From: ZC4RG25 sp041687075
Lineage (GTDB): Bacteria > Pseudomonadota > Alphaproteobacteria > Rhizobiales > Hyphomicrobiaceae
DNA length: 64,000 nucleotides
Direction: 5' to 3'
Assembly (NCBI GenBank): GCA_041687075.1
Contig: JAWLCO010000002.1
Coordinates: forward strand, 16,778-80,777
The notes under the pieces were generated by a model, which was not told where the DNA came from, did no database searches, and saw only the letters and a list, made by a program, of their open reading frames with translations. Within the stretch, counting starts at the first letter, position 1; every line of letters starts with the position of its first letter. The position numbers and the translations under genes were made by a program. Of this stretch, positions 32,747 through 42,305 are shown piece after piece.

Positions 32747-34294
32747 TCAGGGCAGGGGCAATGCCTCGTGCTCTTTCAGGATCTTGCCGGTCTCGGCGTC
32801 GACCTCGAGCATCTTGACCCGGTAGCCCCACAGATGGGCGACGTGCTGCAGCGTGCGATCGCATTGATCCTTGTCGAGCAGCACGCCGCGGCGCACACGG
32901 TGCTGCAGCGTCAGTCTGCGGCCGCCGGACAGGTCTGCATTGACCACCTGAATATCAGGATCGCGTGCGGCGGCGTCATACTGTTCGGCCAGCACCTTCC
33001 GGACCTGCCGGTACCCCATTTCGTCGTGAATGGCCTTCACTTCCACGAACGACGATCCGGTGTTGTCGTGGATCTGGAACAGACGGAAATCCCGCATCAC
33101 CTTGGGTGACAGGTATTGCAGGATGAAGCTGTCGTCGCGGAAGTTGGCCCAGGCCTCCTTGAGATTGCCGAGCGCATCGCCATTGCCTGCGAACTCGGGA
33201 AACCACTCGCGATCCTCCGGCGTCGGCTCCTCCGAAATCCGCTTGATGTCGCGCATCATGGCGAAGCCGAGCGCGTATGGATTGAACCCGCCAAAGCCCT
33301 TGTCCTCGAACCGCGGCTGGTAGACCACAGACGAATGGTTATGCATGAACTCGAGCATCGAGCCTTCGGTGATCAGCCCCTTGTCATAAAGGCGGCTCAT
33401 GATCTCGTAGTGCACGAACGTGGCGCAGCCCTCGTTCATGACCTTCGTCTGCCGCTGCGGATAGAAGTACTGCCCGAGCATACGGACGATGCGCAGCAGC
33501 TCGCGCTTCCAATCGTCGAGCTTGGGTGCGTGCTTCTCCAGGAAATAGAGGAGGTTCTCCTGCGGCAGCCCGAGTGACTGGCTCTCCTCCTCGGCTTCCT
33601 TGGCTTCGGGCGTGACGGGTCTCTCTTCAAGCTGCGAGCGCGGAATGGTCCGCCACAGCTCATTGTAGGTCGCCTCTTCGTGCTCCCGCCGCTTCAGCTC
33701 GCGCTCCTGCTTGTCCGTACGCGACTGGCGGCGCACGGGATGGCGGCTGATGCCTTGGGCCATGAGCGCATGGGCGCTGTCGAGCACGGCCTCGACGTTC
33801 TCGAGGCCGTATTTTTCCTCGCATTCCGTCACATATTCCTTGGCGAACCGCAGGTAATCGAGAATCGCCGTGGCATCCGTCCACTGCTGGAAGAGGTAAT
33901 TGTTCTTGAAGAACTGGTTATGGCCCATGGCCGCGTGCGCCATGACGAGCATCTGCATCGTCATGGTGTTCTCTTCCATGACGTAGTTGATGCAAGGGTC
34001 GGAATTGATCACCAGCTCGTAGGCGAGTGCCCGGGCACCTTTGCGGTAGAGCACCTCTTCACGCGCGAAGTGCTTCCCGAAGGACCAGTGCCGGTACATG
34101 TTCGGCATGCCGATCGAGGCATAGGCGTCGAGCATCTGCTCCGCCGTGATCACCTCGATCTGGTTGGGATAGATATCCAGCCCCATCTCGCCGACGCCGA
34201 TCTCCTCGATGGCGTCATAAGCTTTTTTGAGAAGATCGAAATTCCATTCAGCGCCCTCGAAAAGGGGGCCGCGCGTCAATAATGTGGTCGTCAT
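32747..34294 (-). CDS. spoVR: SpoVR family protein (YcgB-like)
   Basis: A 515-residue soluble protein. NQIEVITAEQMLDAYASIGMP, YRHWSFGKHF, NSDPCINYVMEENTMTMQ, HAAMGHNQFFKNNY and NEGCATFVHYEIM are family hallmarks. SpoVR was named in Bacillus sporulation, but in Proteobacteria it forms a conserved set with PrkA and YeaH and its biochemical role is unsettled; conserved His, Glu and Cys residues could bind metal. Its ATG overlaps the yeaH stop by 4 bases (ATGA), so it is the third gene of a prkA-yeaH-spoVR operon. The start at 34294 has AGGAGAGA upstream. Confidence 0.95.
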   Translation of the reverse strand: MTTTLLTRGPLFEGAEWNFDLLKKAYDAIEEIGVGEMGLDIYPNQIEVITAEQMLDAYASIGMPNMYRHWSFGKHFAREEVLYRKGARALAYELVINSDPCINYVMEENTMTMQMLVMAHAAMGHNQFFKNNYLFQQWTDATAILDYLRFAKEYVTECEEKYGLENVEAVLDSAHALMAQGISRHPVRRQSRTDKQERELKRREHEEATYNELWRTIPRSQLEERPVTPEAKEAEEESQSLGLPQENLLYFLEKHAPKLDDWKRELLRIVRMLGQYFYPQRQTKVMNEGCATFVHYEIMSRLYDKGLITEGSMLEFMHNHSSVVYQPRFEDKGFGGFNPYALGFAMMRDIKRISEEPTPEDREWFPEFAGNGDALGNLKEAWANFRDDSFILQYLSPKVMRDFRLFQIHDNTGSSFVEVKAIHDEMGYRQVRKVLAEQYDAAARDPDIQVVNADLSGGRRLTLQHRVRRGVLLDKDQCDRTLQHVAHLWGYRVKMLEVDAETGKILKEHEALPLP

Positions 34295-35592
34295 CTCGCT
34301 GCTCTCTCCTCGCTGCCGGAAGCGGAGCCGGAGAACAGCTCGCGGAAAACAGGGTAGATCTCGCCCGGCGAAGACACGCGCCGCATGGCGAAGTGCGGAT
34401 AACCCTCGGCGACCTCGCTGTAACCCGCCCAAGCGACGCTCTGCATGGGTGCGATTTGCGCTTCGGGCATGACCTCGATGTAGGCGAAGTACTGGCAGAT
34501 GGGCAGGATCTCCCGCTCCAGCATCGTCACGCAGCGCTCCATGTCGTCATCGAAGTTGTGCCCGTCGGAGGCTTGCGCGGCGTAGATGTTCCAGTCCTCG
34601 GGCGGGTATCGCTCGGCGACGACCCGCAGCATCTCTTCGAGTGCCGTGGAGATCACGGTGCCGCCCGACTCGGTGTCGCGAAAGAAGGTGTCCTCGTCCA
34701 CCTCCTGGGCTGTCGTCGTGTGGCGGATGAAGACGACGTCCACCTCGGAGTAGTGCCGCGAAAGGAAGAGGTGCAGCAGCATGAAGAACCGCTTGGCGAG
34801 GTCCTTCAGGGACTCCGTCATGGAGGCCGAGACGTCCATCAGGCAGAACATGACCGCCTGCGTCTTGGGCTTTGGCCGGCGCTCGTGGCGATTGTACTGC
34901 AGGTCGATGGGATCGATGTAGGCAACGACCTTGCGCATGTGTGACAGGTGTGACAGCCGGGCACGGAGCTGCTCGATCCGCTCCTCGTCCGGCTCGTCGC
35001 GCGCTTCCTCGGCCGCGATCTCCGCCTCGAGCTCTTCCAGCTCCGCCAGCCGCGGCCGCCTCAGCGCAATGCGCCTGGCGAGGCTGTTGCGCATGGTGCG
35101 CAGCCGGTTCAGCTTGGCCGGCGGACCGTCGGTCGTCAGGCCTGCACGCACCGGCTCGGGCGCGCGCAGGTCCTTCAGCTTCGCCTTGACCAGGTTCGGC
35201 AGCTTCAGGTCATCGAAGAACAGATCAAGAAATTCCTCGCGGGTGAGGCTGAAGACGAAATCGTCCTCGCCTTCCCCATCGGGGCTGCCTCTCTGGCCGC
35301 CCCCTCCGGCGCCGCCCTCCGGCTTGCGGATGACGTCGCCGACCTGGTATTCGCGATTGCCGGGCAGGACGAAATCGCGCTCGCCTGTATTCGAGCCGAG
35401 CGAAAACGACGGCTCCCGCAGCCCCTTCGATCTGATGCGGATGTTCTCGCCGCCATCGACCTCAGAAACCTTGCGGCGCTTCAGGGCGTCGCGAACCGCC
35501 TCCCGAATCTCCGCCTTGGCGCGGCGGAGAAATCGCTGGCGGTTCCCAAGACTTTTGGCCTTGGGATTGAGACGGCGGTCGACGATATGCAT
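34291..35592 (-). CDS. yeaH: YeaH/YhbH family protein (DUF444)
   Basis: A 433-residue protein with an N-terminal basic region, a Gly-rich linker (residues ~92-108), an FVFSLTREEFLDLFFDDLKLP segment, a charged helical hairpin (~185-215) and a C-terminal von Willebrand A-like domain with the MIDAS motif MDVSASM (Asp253, Ser255, Ser257). It is the standard partner of the PrkA kinase; in enterobacteria yeaG-yeaH responds to nutrient and stationary-phase stress. It starts 18 bases after the prkA stop and overlaps spoVR by 4 bases. Confidence 0.95.
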   Translation of the reverse strand: MHIVDRRLNPKAKSLGNRQRFLRRAKAEIREAVRDALKRRKVSEVDGGENIRIRSKGLREPSFSLGSNTGERDFVLPGNREYQVGDVIRKPEGGAGGGGQRGSPDGEGEDDFVFSLTREEFLDLFFDDLKLPNLVKAKLKDLRAPEPVRAGLTTDGPPAKLNRLRTMRNSLARRIALRRPRLAELEELEAEIAAEEARDEPDEERIEQLRARLSHLSHMRKVVAYIDPIDLQYNRHERRPKPKTQAVMFCLMDVSASMTESLKDLAKRFFMLLHLFLSRHYSEVDVVFIRHTTTAQEVDEDTFFRDTESGGTVISTALEEMLRVVAERYPPEDWNIYAAQASDGHNFDDDMERCVTMLEREILPICQYFAYIEVMPEAQIAPMQSVAWAGYSEVAEGYPHFAMRRVSSPGEIYPVFRELFSGSASGSEERAAR

Positions 35593-35610
35593 GCCCCGCT
35601 CTCGACCTCC

Positions 35611-37557
35611 TCACCCCGACTTCTTGACCCGCATGTACCACTCCACGAGCCGTCGCACTTGCCTGTGCGTATACCCGCGGGACACCATGCGGTTCACGAA
35701 CTCCTCGTGCTTCTTTTCGGTCTCGCCATCCTTCTTGGCGCCGAAGCTGATCACCGGGAGCAGATCCTCGACCTGGCTGAACATCCGCTTCTCGATGACT
35801 TCGCGGATCTTCTCATAAGAGGTCCAGCTCGGGTTCTTGCCGCCGTTCTTGGCGCGTGCCCTGAGTGAGAACTTCACGACCTCGTAGCGGAAGTCCTTCG
35901 GGTTCGCGATGCCGGCCGGCTTCTCGATTTTCGAAAGTTCCTGGTCGAGGAGCTGCCGGTTCATGAGCTGGCCGGTATCGGGATCCTTGAAGTCCTGATC
36001 CTCGATCCAGGCGTCCGCGTAGGCGACATAACGGTCGAAAAGGTTTTGTCCGAAATCGTGATAAGACTCGAGATAAGCCTTCTGGACCTCGTTGCCGATG
36101 AATTCGGCATAGCGAGGGGCCAGCTCTTCCTTGATGAACTCGATGTAGCGGTTCTCGAGCTCCTCGGGGAGCTGCTCGCGGCGGATCGACTGCTCCAGCA
36201 CGAACATCAGGTGCACGGGATCAGCCGCCACCTCGTGCGTGTCATAGTTGAACGTTTCCGACAGAACCTTGTAGGCGAAGCGCGTTGACGTGCCGTCCAT
36301 GCCCTCGTTCATGCCGGCCGCGTCGCGGTACTCCTGGATCGTTTTCGCGTGCGGATCGGTGTCCTTCAGGCTTTGGCCGTCGTAAACCCGCATCTTCGAG
36401 AACAGGCTGGAGTTCTCATGCTCGCGCAGGCGCGTCAGCACCGAAAACTGCGCCAGCATGTCGAGCGTGCCCGGGGCGCACGGCGCGCCGGACACTTCAC
36501 TCTGCGCCAGCAGCTTTTCGTAGATTTTCTTTTCTTCCGAAACGCGGAGGCAATAAGGCACCTGGATGACGCAGATGCGGTCGAGGAATGCCTCGTTGTT
36601 CTTGTTCGAACGGAAGCTCTGCCATTCGCTCTCGTTCGAGTGGGCAATGATGATGCCCTGGTAGGGCAGTGCGCCGACGTTCTCGGTGCCGACGTAGGTG
36701 CCGTCCTGCGTTGCGGTCAGCAACGGGTGCAGCATCTTGATCGGCGCCTTGAACATTTCGACGAATTCGAGAAGCCCTTGCGTGGTGCGGTTCAGGCCGC
36801 CCGAGTAGGAATATGCATCGGCATCGTTCTGGCCGTGGAACTCCAGTTTCCGAATATCGACCTTACCGACTAGCGAGGAGATATCCTGGTTGTTTTCGTC
36901 GCCGGGCTCCGTTTTTGCGACGCACACCTGCCGTAGCCGCGACGGGTAGACCTTCACGACCTTGAACTTGGAAATGTCACCGCCGAATTCGTCGAGCCGC
37001 TTCACGGCCCAAGGCGACATGCGCCCTGTCAGCTTGCGCTGCGGGATGCCGTATTTCTCCTCGAGCGTGGGGCCCATCGCGACCGGATCGAACAGGACGA
37101 GCGGACTCTCGAATATGGGGCTGATCTCGTCGCCCGCCTTCAGCACGTACACCGGGCACTGCTCCATCAGCTCCTTGAGCCGCTCGGCCAGGGAGGACTT
37201 GCCGCCTCCAACCGGCCCGAGAAGGTAAAGGATCTGCTTGCGCTCCTCGAGTCCCTGGGCGGCATGCCGGAAAAACCCGACAATCCGCTCGATCGTCTCC
37301 TCGAGCCCGAAGAAATCCTTGAAAGCAGGATAAATTTTGATGGTTCTGTTGAGAAACACACGGCCAAGGCGCGGGTCCTTGGACGTATCGACGATGTTCG
37401 GCTCGCCGATCGCCTTCATCATGCGCTCTGCCGCGCTGGCATACAGCATGGGATCATCACGGCAGGACTCCAGGTACTGCCGCAGAGGCATCTCATACTG
37501 CTTCTGGCGATCGTAGCTCTGCGCGTAGATGCTGAAGATCTCGTCTGCGGAGGTCAT
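35611..37557 (-). CDS. prkA: PrkA-type AAA serine protein kinase (YeaG)
   Basis: A 648-residue protein with an AAA domain in its first ~370 residues (Walker A LLGPVGGGKSSLAE, Lys 120) and the PrkA C-terminal domain. LGRVFLNRTIKIYPAFKDFFG, GILEF-like GLLEFVEMFKAP and NEAFLDRICVIQVPYCLRVSEE are typical. PrkA was described as a serine kinase with distant resemblance to eukaryotic kinases, and an AAA-protease-type activity has been reported for the Bacillus protein. It is the first gene of the prkA-yeaH-spoVR operon. A sigma-54-like promoter lies about 95 bases upstream of the start. Confidence 0.96.
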   Translation of the reverse strand: MTSADEIFSIYAQSYDRQKQYEMPLRQYLESCRDDPMLYASAAERMMKAIGEPNIVDTSKDPRLGRVFLNRTIKIYPAFKDFFGLEETIERIVGFFRHAAQGLEERKQILYLLGPVGGGKSSLAERLKELMEQCPVYVLKAGDEISPIFESPLVLFDPVAMGPTLEEKYGIPQRKLTGRMSPWAVKRLDEFGGDISKFKVVKVYPSRLRQVCVAKTEPGDENNQDISSLVGKVDIRKLEFHGQNDADAYSYSGGLNRTTQGLLEFVEMFKAPIKMLHPLLTATQDGTYVGTENVGALPYQGIIIAHSNESEWQSFRSNKNNEAFLDRICVIQVPYCLRVSEEKKIYEKLLAQSEVSGAPCAPGTLDMLAQFSVLTRLREHENSSLFSKMRVYDGQSLKDTDPHAKTIQEYRDAAGMNEGMDGTSTRFAYKVLSETFNYDTHEVAADPVHLMFVLEQSIRREQLPEELENRYIEFIKEELAPRYAEFIGNEVQKAYLESYHDFGQNLFDRYVAYADAWIEDQDFKDPDTGQLMNRQLLDQELSKIEKPAGIANPKDFRYEVVKFSLRARAKNGGKNPSWTSYEKIREVIEKRMFSQVEDLLPVISFGAKKDGETEKKHEEFVNRMVSRGYTHRQVRRLVEWYMRVKKSG

Positions 37558-38196
37558 GCTTGTTCTCGCTCTCGCGATCTCACCAACGTTGTGATGGCTG
37601 CCCTCGCGCCATCACCCCTTTCACTTGAAGTGGGTTGCGCGCTGCCACTTGGCAATGTGGTTGCCCGCTTCAAATGCCGACATATCTCGCCGCTCCCTCA
37701 CATCCTAACACAGTCGAACTGCATCTCGATCGCGGCTGGTGCAAATATCGAATTTTCTGCATTCAGCCGTATTGAAGTAACGATCCTGGCGCCCACTTCC
37801 GGCGGAAGTGAGTCGCTGCAATGATCGTGCCGCGCTGCGACGGCCGATCTGCTCACAATGAACGGCTTCCCAGTTGCTTTGGACTCGAAGTGGACGCAGC
37901 TAATCAAACGCACGCTCGCGCTCTTTGGTTCGGCCGGGGCGTCAATTGGCTTCGATCGGTATCGTCGATGCACCCCGTCCAGCGCCAAGGTCTGACACCC
38001 TGCTGCGAATGCCGCAGCCCCGACCATATCGTCCGTCTCGATCATAGACTGATTCCGGGTGCCAGGATGCCGCGCAATCACGTCTAAAGTGGAGGACGCG
38101 GCGAGCCTCCTGGAGTTCCCGCCAGCCATGATACGGGCGCGATTCCAGGGAGGTCTGCCATATTCTTGCGCAGTTTCCGGAGCTTGATATCCGGCA
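37558..38196. other. Intergenic region of ~640 bases, no supported gene
   Basis: This gap lies upstream of prkA and downstream of the AAA/TPR regulator, both on the minus strand. Open frames here on either strand lack any recognisable sequence. The part at 37625-37675 is structured: TTGAAG and CTTCAA arms enclose two near-copies of a GGTTGC-containing block, and a sigma-54-like element lies inside. The rest shows nothing I can name. Confidence 0.5.
37651..37666 (-). promoter_or_regulatory. Sigma-54-like promoter upstream of prkA
   Basis: On the minus strand the bases read GGGCAACCACATTGCC: GG, ten bases, then GC, with CA after GG and TT before GC as in the consensus TGGCAC-N5-TTGC. Transcription would start near 37640 and give a leader of about 83 bases before prkA. 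The element is nearly palindromic, so a reading on the plus strand also fits, but no gene lies in that direction. E. coli yeaGH is reported to be under nitrogen/sigma-54 control, which supports the assignment. This is a pattern match only. Confidence 0.5.
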
Positions 38197-41100
38197 TCAG
38201 ACTTTCGGCGTGCCCGCGACCAGATCGAGACACGTTGGCGCGGGGTGTATCCGAAATCCCGCAGCCCTCGACGAAAATGTATCCGCACCCTGGCTGACGG
38301 CCAGCCCAAGAGCCTGGTCGATGAGATCCCTGATGCGTGAGACGCCGGATCCCAGTTTCATCTCTGCCACAGCGCGGACCCGCAGCAGCTCCGATCCGTA
38401 GAGCATCAGCCCCTGTTGCTGGGCGATCCGCCACCCCTCAGCGGCGGCTGAGAGCGCCCGGCGCGGGCGGTTGCAGGCGAGTGCTGTTTCGGCAACCAGC
38501 AAAAGGGCATAGGGCAGGGCCTGCGTAGCGCCTGTGCGTCTATATGCCCTGATAGCCTTCTCGATCAGCGCAATGCCGGCCTCGTTCCCGGCAGCAGCGT
38601 TCTGTCCGCCATGGGTCCAGCCGAGAACGATTTCAGCCCAGGCCGACCAGTAGGGAAACTCATGACGCTCACCGAGTGTCTTGCCCGCAAACGCCAGGGC
38701 CGAGGCGTCCTGCAGCTCGCCCAAGGTCTGCGCCCGGGCCGCGAGCACGCACAGGACGTGCGCGCTGGTATGGGGGTGGCGCAGGCGTGACGAGAGCGCC
38801 AGGGCGGCGTCTGCATGGCGCCTCGAGCTCTTCAGCCGGCCGGCGATGGCCTCTCCCCAGGCAAGGTGCGCGAGTGCAAGCGCACCCTGGTCGGAGGCAT
38901 GCCGGAGGCGGAGAGCGGCATGACGGGTCTCGTCATAAAGCTCGAGCACGAGCCGGTAATGCGCAAACGCCTCCGCGAGACGGCCCCTCAACATCTTGGC
39001 GAGGCCCTGCATGCGGTGAGCACGCAGGCGCCGCTCGGTGATTCCGCTTCGATCAGCGCTGGCCGTGAGATTGTCTCCGATCTCGAGGGCACGGCTGATA
39101 TCTCCGCGCACCAGATAACAGGAATGCAGCCCCCAAAGAGTATCGAAGTCGCCCTCCGGGCCGAGGACTTCGCGCGACAGGTCGAGACATCGTTCCAAGG
39201 TCTTGACCGCCTCCGGCGCCGCGTTGCCCTTGAGAGCGGCAAGCTGCACGCCAAGCAGGCGCAGCACCTCGATTTCCTCTGGCGGACTGCCTGCGTCCGG
39301 GTTGGCTCGCCGGGCTGCAAGTGCCTGACTCAAGTGATGGACGGCCGCGCGGGTCGAGGAGAGCTCGGCGGCGCGCAGCCCCGCCCTGTACCACCATGTG
39401 AATGCCCCCTTGGCGTCACCCGCGGCCGAGCAATGGCCGGCAATGATCTCCGGCTCCTGCTCTGCTGCGCGCACGTCCTCCGCCAGCACGTCTGCGACGC
39501 GCTTGTGCAGCTCATGCCGCCGTGTCTCGAGGACCGAGGCATAAGCCGCGTCGCGCAGCAGCACATGGGTGAACCGGAGAGCATTTCGGCTGCGGGACCC
39601 TGGCGCCTGCTCCAGAATGCCCAACGCCACCAGCTCATCGAGGCCGCCGATGAGATGCGTCCGCTGCATCTGGAGCACGAGGGCCAGAACGCCGGAATCG
39701 AATTGCCGGCCTATCACGGCCGCCGCCTGGGCCAGTGGTTTCAGATCGCCCAGCGAGTCCAGCCGGGCCGACAGAATCGCGTTGAGGGGGCCGGGCCGGA
39801 GGAGGAGGTCGAGATCGTGCTCGGCCACCTGCGCTCCGGCACATAGCCGCGCCAGCTCTGTTGCGAAGAGGGGAATTCCCTCCGACCGGATCGCGATCCG
39901 CTGGCGCTTCTCGGGGGGAAGTACGGAGCCCGACGGACTGCAGGCCAGAAGCTGCTGAATTTCACCGGACGAAAGTCTCCGCAGCGTGATCTGCGTGTGC
40001 TGCAGCGGCGCGGCGGCCCGGTGTTTACGCAGGCCGGCGCTGCGCGATGTCCACACCAGACAGACCGACCCCAGACTGGAGAGGCGTTCGCCAGCTTTGG
40101 CGACGAAGTCGAGCATGGAGCGGTCGGCCCAGTGAAGGTCCTCCAACGCGAGGACGACGGGACCGTTCGCCGCCAATCCGGCGATCCAGTTCAGGATGAG
40201 CGTGAAGATCCGCTCCAGCTCGATTTTTTCAGGTCCAGCGCTACCGGAGGAGAGCGCGGCACGGCTCTCGAGAAGGCGCTGGAACAGCTCTTGGTCGGAT
40301 TGCTCCAGGTCCTCGATGAAGCGATGCAGCCCGGCTGCTCGCTCCTTCAGTAGTCGGCCCACGGTTTGACGCAACGGGTGAAGTGGTGCGCGCCGGGCTT
40401 CCGGCAGGCAGCTCAATTCAAGCCATGTTCCTGCAGCCGCTTTGACCTTCACCTCCAGATACCGCAGCAGGCGGGACTTGCCGATGCCGGCTTCGCCGCA
40501 AATCGACACGCACTGCGGCTGCCCATCGACGACGCGCAGCCATAGCTCGTCGAGCTTTTGCCGCTCCGCAACATGCCCGACGAAAGTCGCGGGAAGCCGC
40601 ATTGCCGACCCATCCGCGGCGCTCCGGGCACCGAGGACGCGCCATGCTGCGTTGTCCGTTGACGGGATCGGCTCCAGCTCGAAAAAGCGCTCCACGAGGG
40701 GGCGGAAGTCATCACTGACCACAACGGAACGGGGCCCTGCCGCGGTGTGAAGCCGCTCCGCTGTGCCGAGCACAGATCCGGCGAGCTCGATGGTGTGCTC
40801 GCTACGCGTACCGCTGCCGGCGATTGCGATGCCCGTTTCGAGAGCGCATGCGATCGGCAGGTCCGCCTGGCAGACCTCCACGATCCGAAGGGCGGCCCGC
40901 ACGGCACGGTGCGCATCGTCCTCACCTGAGTGCGGGAAGCCCCAGCAGGCAAGCAATCCGCGTCCGGAGAAGCCGATCACGTGCCCGCCGTGGGCGGTGA
41001 TGATCTGGCCGATCTGCGGCCGCCAGAAGGACATATTCCGGGCCGTGCGCTCGGTGCCGGCTCGATGATCCTTCTGCGATGGCTGAACCACGCCGCAGGT

Positions 41101-41238
41101 CAACACGGTCACGCTGCGGCGCTCCGCGAAGCCAAGCTGCTGACCTATCCAATACGTCGAGAAGCGACTGTCGCTGTGTTGCGCAGCCCGCGCTTTGCCC
41201 TGGCGGTGACGTGGATTGCCGTGGGCGGGATCAGGCAT
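38197..41238 (-). CDS. Adenylate-cyclase-homology/AAA ATPase/TPR regulator with a degenerate cyclase domain
   Basis: A ~1013-residue multidomain protein. Numbering is from the ATG at 41238, which is uncertain; an in-frame start at 41334 adds 32 residues. Residues ~39-200 are a class III cyclase-homology domain (ERRSVTVLTCGVV, HGGHVIGFSGRGLLACWGFP, EDDAHRAVRAALRIVE). An AAA_16-type NTPase follows with Walker A GEAGIGKSRLL (~248) and Walker B VVLALEDLHWAD. The C-terminal ~450 residues are helical repeats of TPR/MalT type. The two metal-binding Asp of active cyclases (FADLVGST and GDG) are replaced (TCGVVQPS and GRG), so it should not make cAMP; it may sense a ligand or partner. No DNA-binding domain is visible. 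Confidence 0.83.
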   Translation of the reverse strand: MPDPAHGNPRHRQGKARAAQHSDSRFSTYWIGQQLGFAERRSVTVLTCGVVQPSQKDHRAGTERTARNMSFWRPQIGQIITAHGGHVIGFSGRGLLACWGFPHSGEDDAHRAVRAALRIVEVCQADLPIACALETGIAIAGSGTRSEHTIELAGSVLGTAERLHTAAGPRSVVVSDDFRPLVERFFELEPIPSTDNAAWRVLGARSAADGSAMRLPATFVGHVAERQKLDELWLRVVDGQPQCVSICGEAGIGKSRLLRYLEVKVKAAAGTWLELSCLPEARRAPLHPLRQTVGRLLKERAAGLHRFIEDLEQSDQELFQRLLESRAALSSGSAGPEKIELERIFTLILNWIAGLAANGPVVLALEDLHWADRSMLDFVAKAGERLSSLGSVCLVWTSRSAGLRKHRAAAPLQHTQITLRRLSSGEIQQLLACSPSGSVLPPEKRQRIAIRSEGIPLFATELARLCAGAQVAEHDLDLLLRPGPLNAILSARLDSLGDLKPLAQAAAVIGRQFDSGVLALVLQMQRTHLIGGLDELVALGILEQAPGSRSRNALRFTHVLLRDAAYASVLETRRHELHKRVADVLAEDVRAAEQEPEIIAGHCSAAGDAKGAFTWWYRAGLRAAELSSTRAAVHHLSQALAARRANPDAGSPPEEIEVLRLLGVQLAALKGNAAPEAVKTLERCLDLSREVLGPEGDFDTLWGLHSCYLVRGDISRALEIGDNLTASADRSGITERRLRAHRMQGLAKMLRGRLAEAFAHYRLVLELYDETRHAALRLRHASDQGALALAHLAWGEAIAGRLKSSRRHADAALALSSRLRHPHTSAHVLCVLAARAQTLGELQDASALAFAGKTLGERHEFPYWSAWAEIVLGWTHGGQNAAAGNEAGIALIEKAIRAYRRTGATQALPYALLLVAETALACNRPRRALSAAAEGWRIAQQQGLMLYGSELLRVRAVAEMKLGSGVSRIRDLIDQALGLAVSQGADTFSSRAAGFRIHPAPTCLDLVAGTPKV

Positions 41239-41415
41239 GCCGACAGTTTGGTTCAATATCAGGGGGAGTTGTACTCTGTTCAGTAACAATGCATCGGAGT
41301 CGGGCCGCCACGGTTTGGCAAGCCGGCGCCGCATGCCGAGGTGAATCGAATATTGACGCGTCCAACACGCGTGCAGATTGGGGACTGAGACTTGGGGGCG
41401 GATCGATCCCGCTGA

Positions 41416-41736
41416 TCAGTCCTTGTCAGCAGTCCGTGCCGGATCGAATCCCTCGGCCCGCACGAGCGCCTTCAGGCGGTCATCGTCGTAGGACTGAACG
41501 AGATCGGCGATGGCGGCGTCGGCCTCGGCGGCCAGGTCGTCACTGCAGGGCTGCGGCGTACCCCTGCGCCACTGGCTGAGGTACGCCTCGCCGTCTTTGG
41601 CGCCGACGCGCATGGCGCAGGCATCGATGGCCCGGATGAAGCGCTCGGGAAGCTCCCGCTTCTCCGTAGCGCGACCCTTGCGGATGATGATCTGTGCGGG
41701 AATGTCTCGCCAGTAGAGGGTGATGCGCTCAGCCAT
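41416..41736 (-). CDS. Virulence-factor family protein (PF13769-like)
   Basis: A 106-residue protein with the family opening ITLYWRDIPAQIIIRKGR, then LPERFIRAIDACAMR and EAYLSQWRR. The name is historical; such proteins are common in non-pathogenic Alphaproteobacteria, often beside folate or corrinoid C1 genes, and their role is unknown. The ATG at 41736 gives the conserved start and has AGGTGA upstream; the longer open frame to 41865 has no family-like sequence. No C1 genes are adjacent here. Confidence 0.78.
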   Translation of the reverse strand: MAERITLYWRDIPAQIIIRKGRATEKRELPERFIRAIDACAMRVGAKDGEAYLSQWRRGTPQPCSDDLAAEADAAIADLVQSYDDDRLKALVRAEGFDPARTADKD

Positions 41737-41885
41737 CTCGTCACCTGCCCAGCCTTTTGGAGCGAGAGATAGCACACTGCGGTGCCAAATAGGACCCGTC
41801 GACTTGGGCGAGGCGCGAACGAAAAGCGTGGCGTCCCGCAATCGAGACGCCACGCGTTTGACCAAATCAGGAAGCTGGAGCCTGC

Positions 41886-42305
41886 TCAGGCATGAGGCGA
41901 CGAAACGGACTGCAATACCTCACCTGAGACCTGGCGCGGTGCCGAATGCGAAATGTCACCGAGACTCAGGATGCCAACCATACGCTTGTCATCGTTGATG
42001 ACAGGCAGCCGGCGGACCTCGTGCTGCTCCATGATGCGTACCGCGTCATCGAGCTCCTCGTTGTCGCGGCAGTAGATGATGCCGCTCGACATCACGTCAC
42101 GCGCGGTCATGACCGAGCAGTCGAGACCCTGCGCGATGCCGCGGCAGACAATGTCGCGATCCGTCACCATGCCCACGAGCCGGTCATTTTCGCCCACGGG
42201 GAGCGATCCGATGTCCTGGTCGCGCATGAGCTTGGCGATTTCAATGATCGGCGTACCCGGTTCGACCCAGTGCACGCCTGGGTGCATGACCTCACTCACC
42301 TTCAT
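41886..42305 (-). CDS. CBS-domain pair protein
   Basis: A 139-residue protein made almost entirely of two CBS domains (KVSEVMHPGVHWVEPGTPIIEIAKLM with LVGMVTDRDI; ARDVMSSGIIYCRDNEELDDAVRIM with MVGILSLGDIS). Such stand-alone pairs bind adenosine nucleotides and act as energy or redox sensors for partner enzymes. The ATG at 42305 follows GGAGGAGAG. The partner is not evident; the next gene upstream on the same strand is an SDR 137 bases away. Confidence 0.9.
   Translation of the reverse strand: MKVSEVMHPGVHWVEPGTPIIEIAKLMRDQDIGSLPVGENDRLVGMVTDRDIVCRGIAQGLDCSVMTARDVMSSGIIYCRDNEELDDAVRIMEQHEVRRLPVINDDKRMVGILSLGDISHSAPRQVSGEVLQSVSSPHA

Noticed and set aside
37650..37664. Sigma-54-like element read on the plus strand (TGGCAATGTGGTTGC)
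   Set aside because: It is the palindromic partner of the minus-strand element, and no plus-strand gene lies downstream.
37698..38309. 203-codon open frame on the minus strand in the prkA upstream gap
   Set aside because: It overlaps the end of the AAA/TPR gene in another frame and has no family-like sequence or good start.
41450..41475. A GGATCGAATCC stretch resembling a tRNA T-arm
   Set aside because: It lies inside the virulence-factor-family gene, and no acceptor stem or anticodon arm can be drawn.
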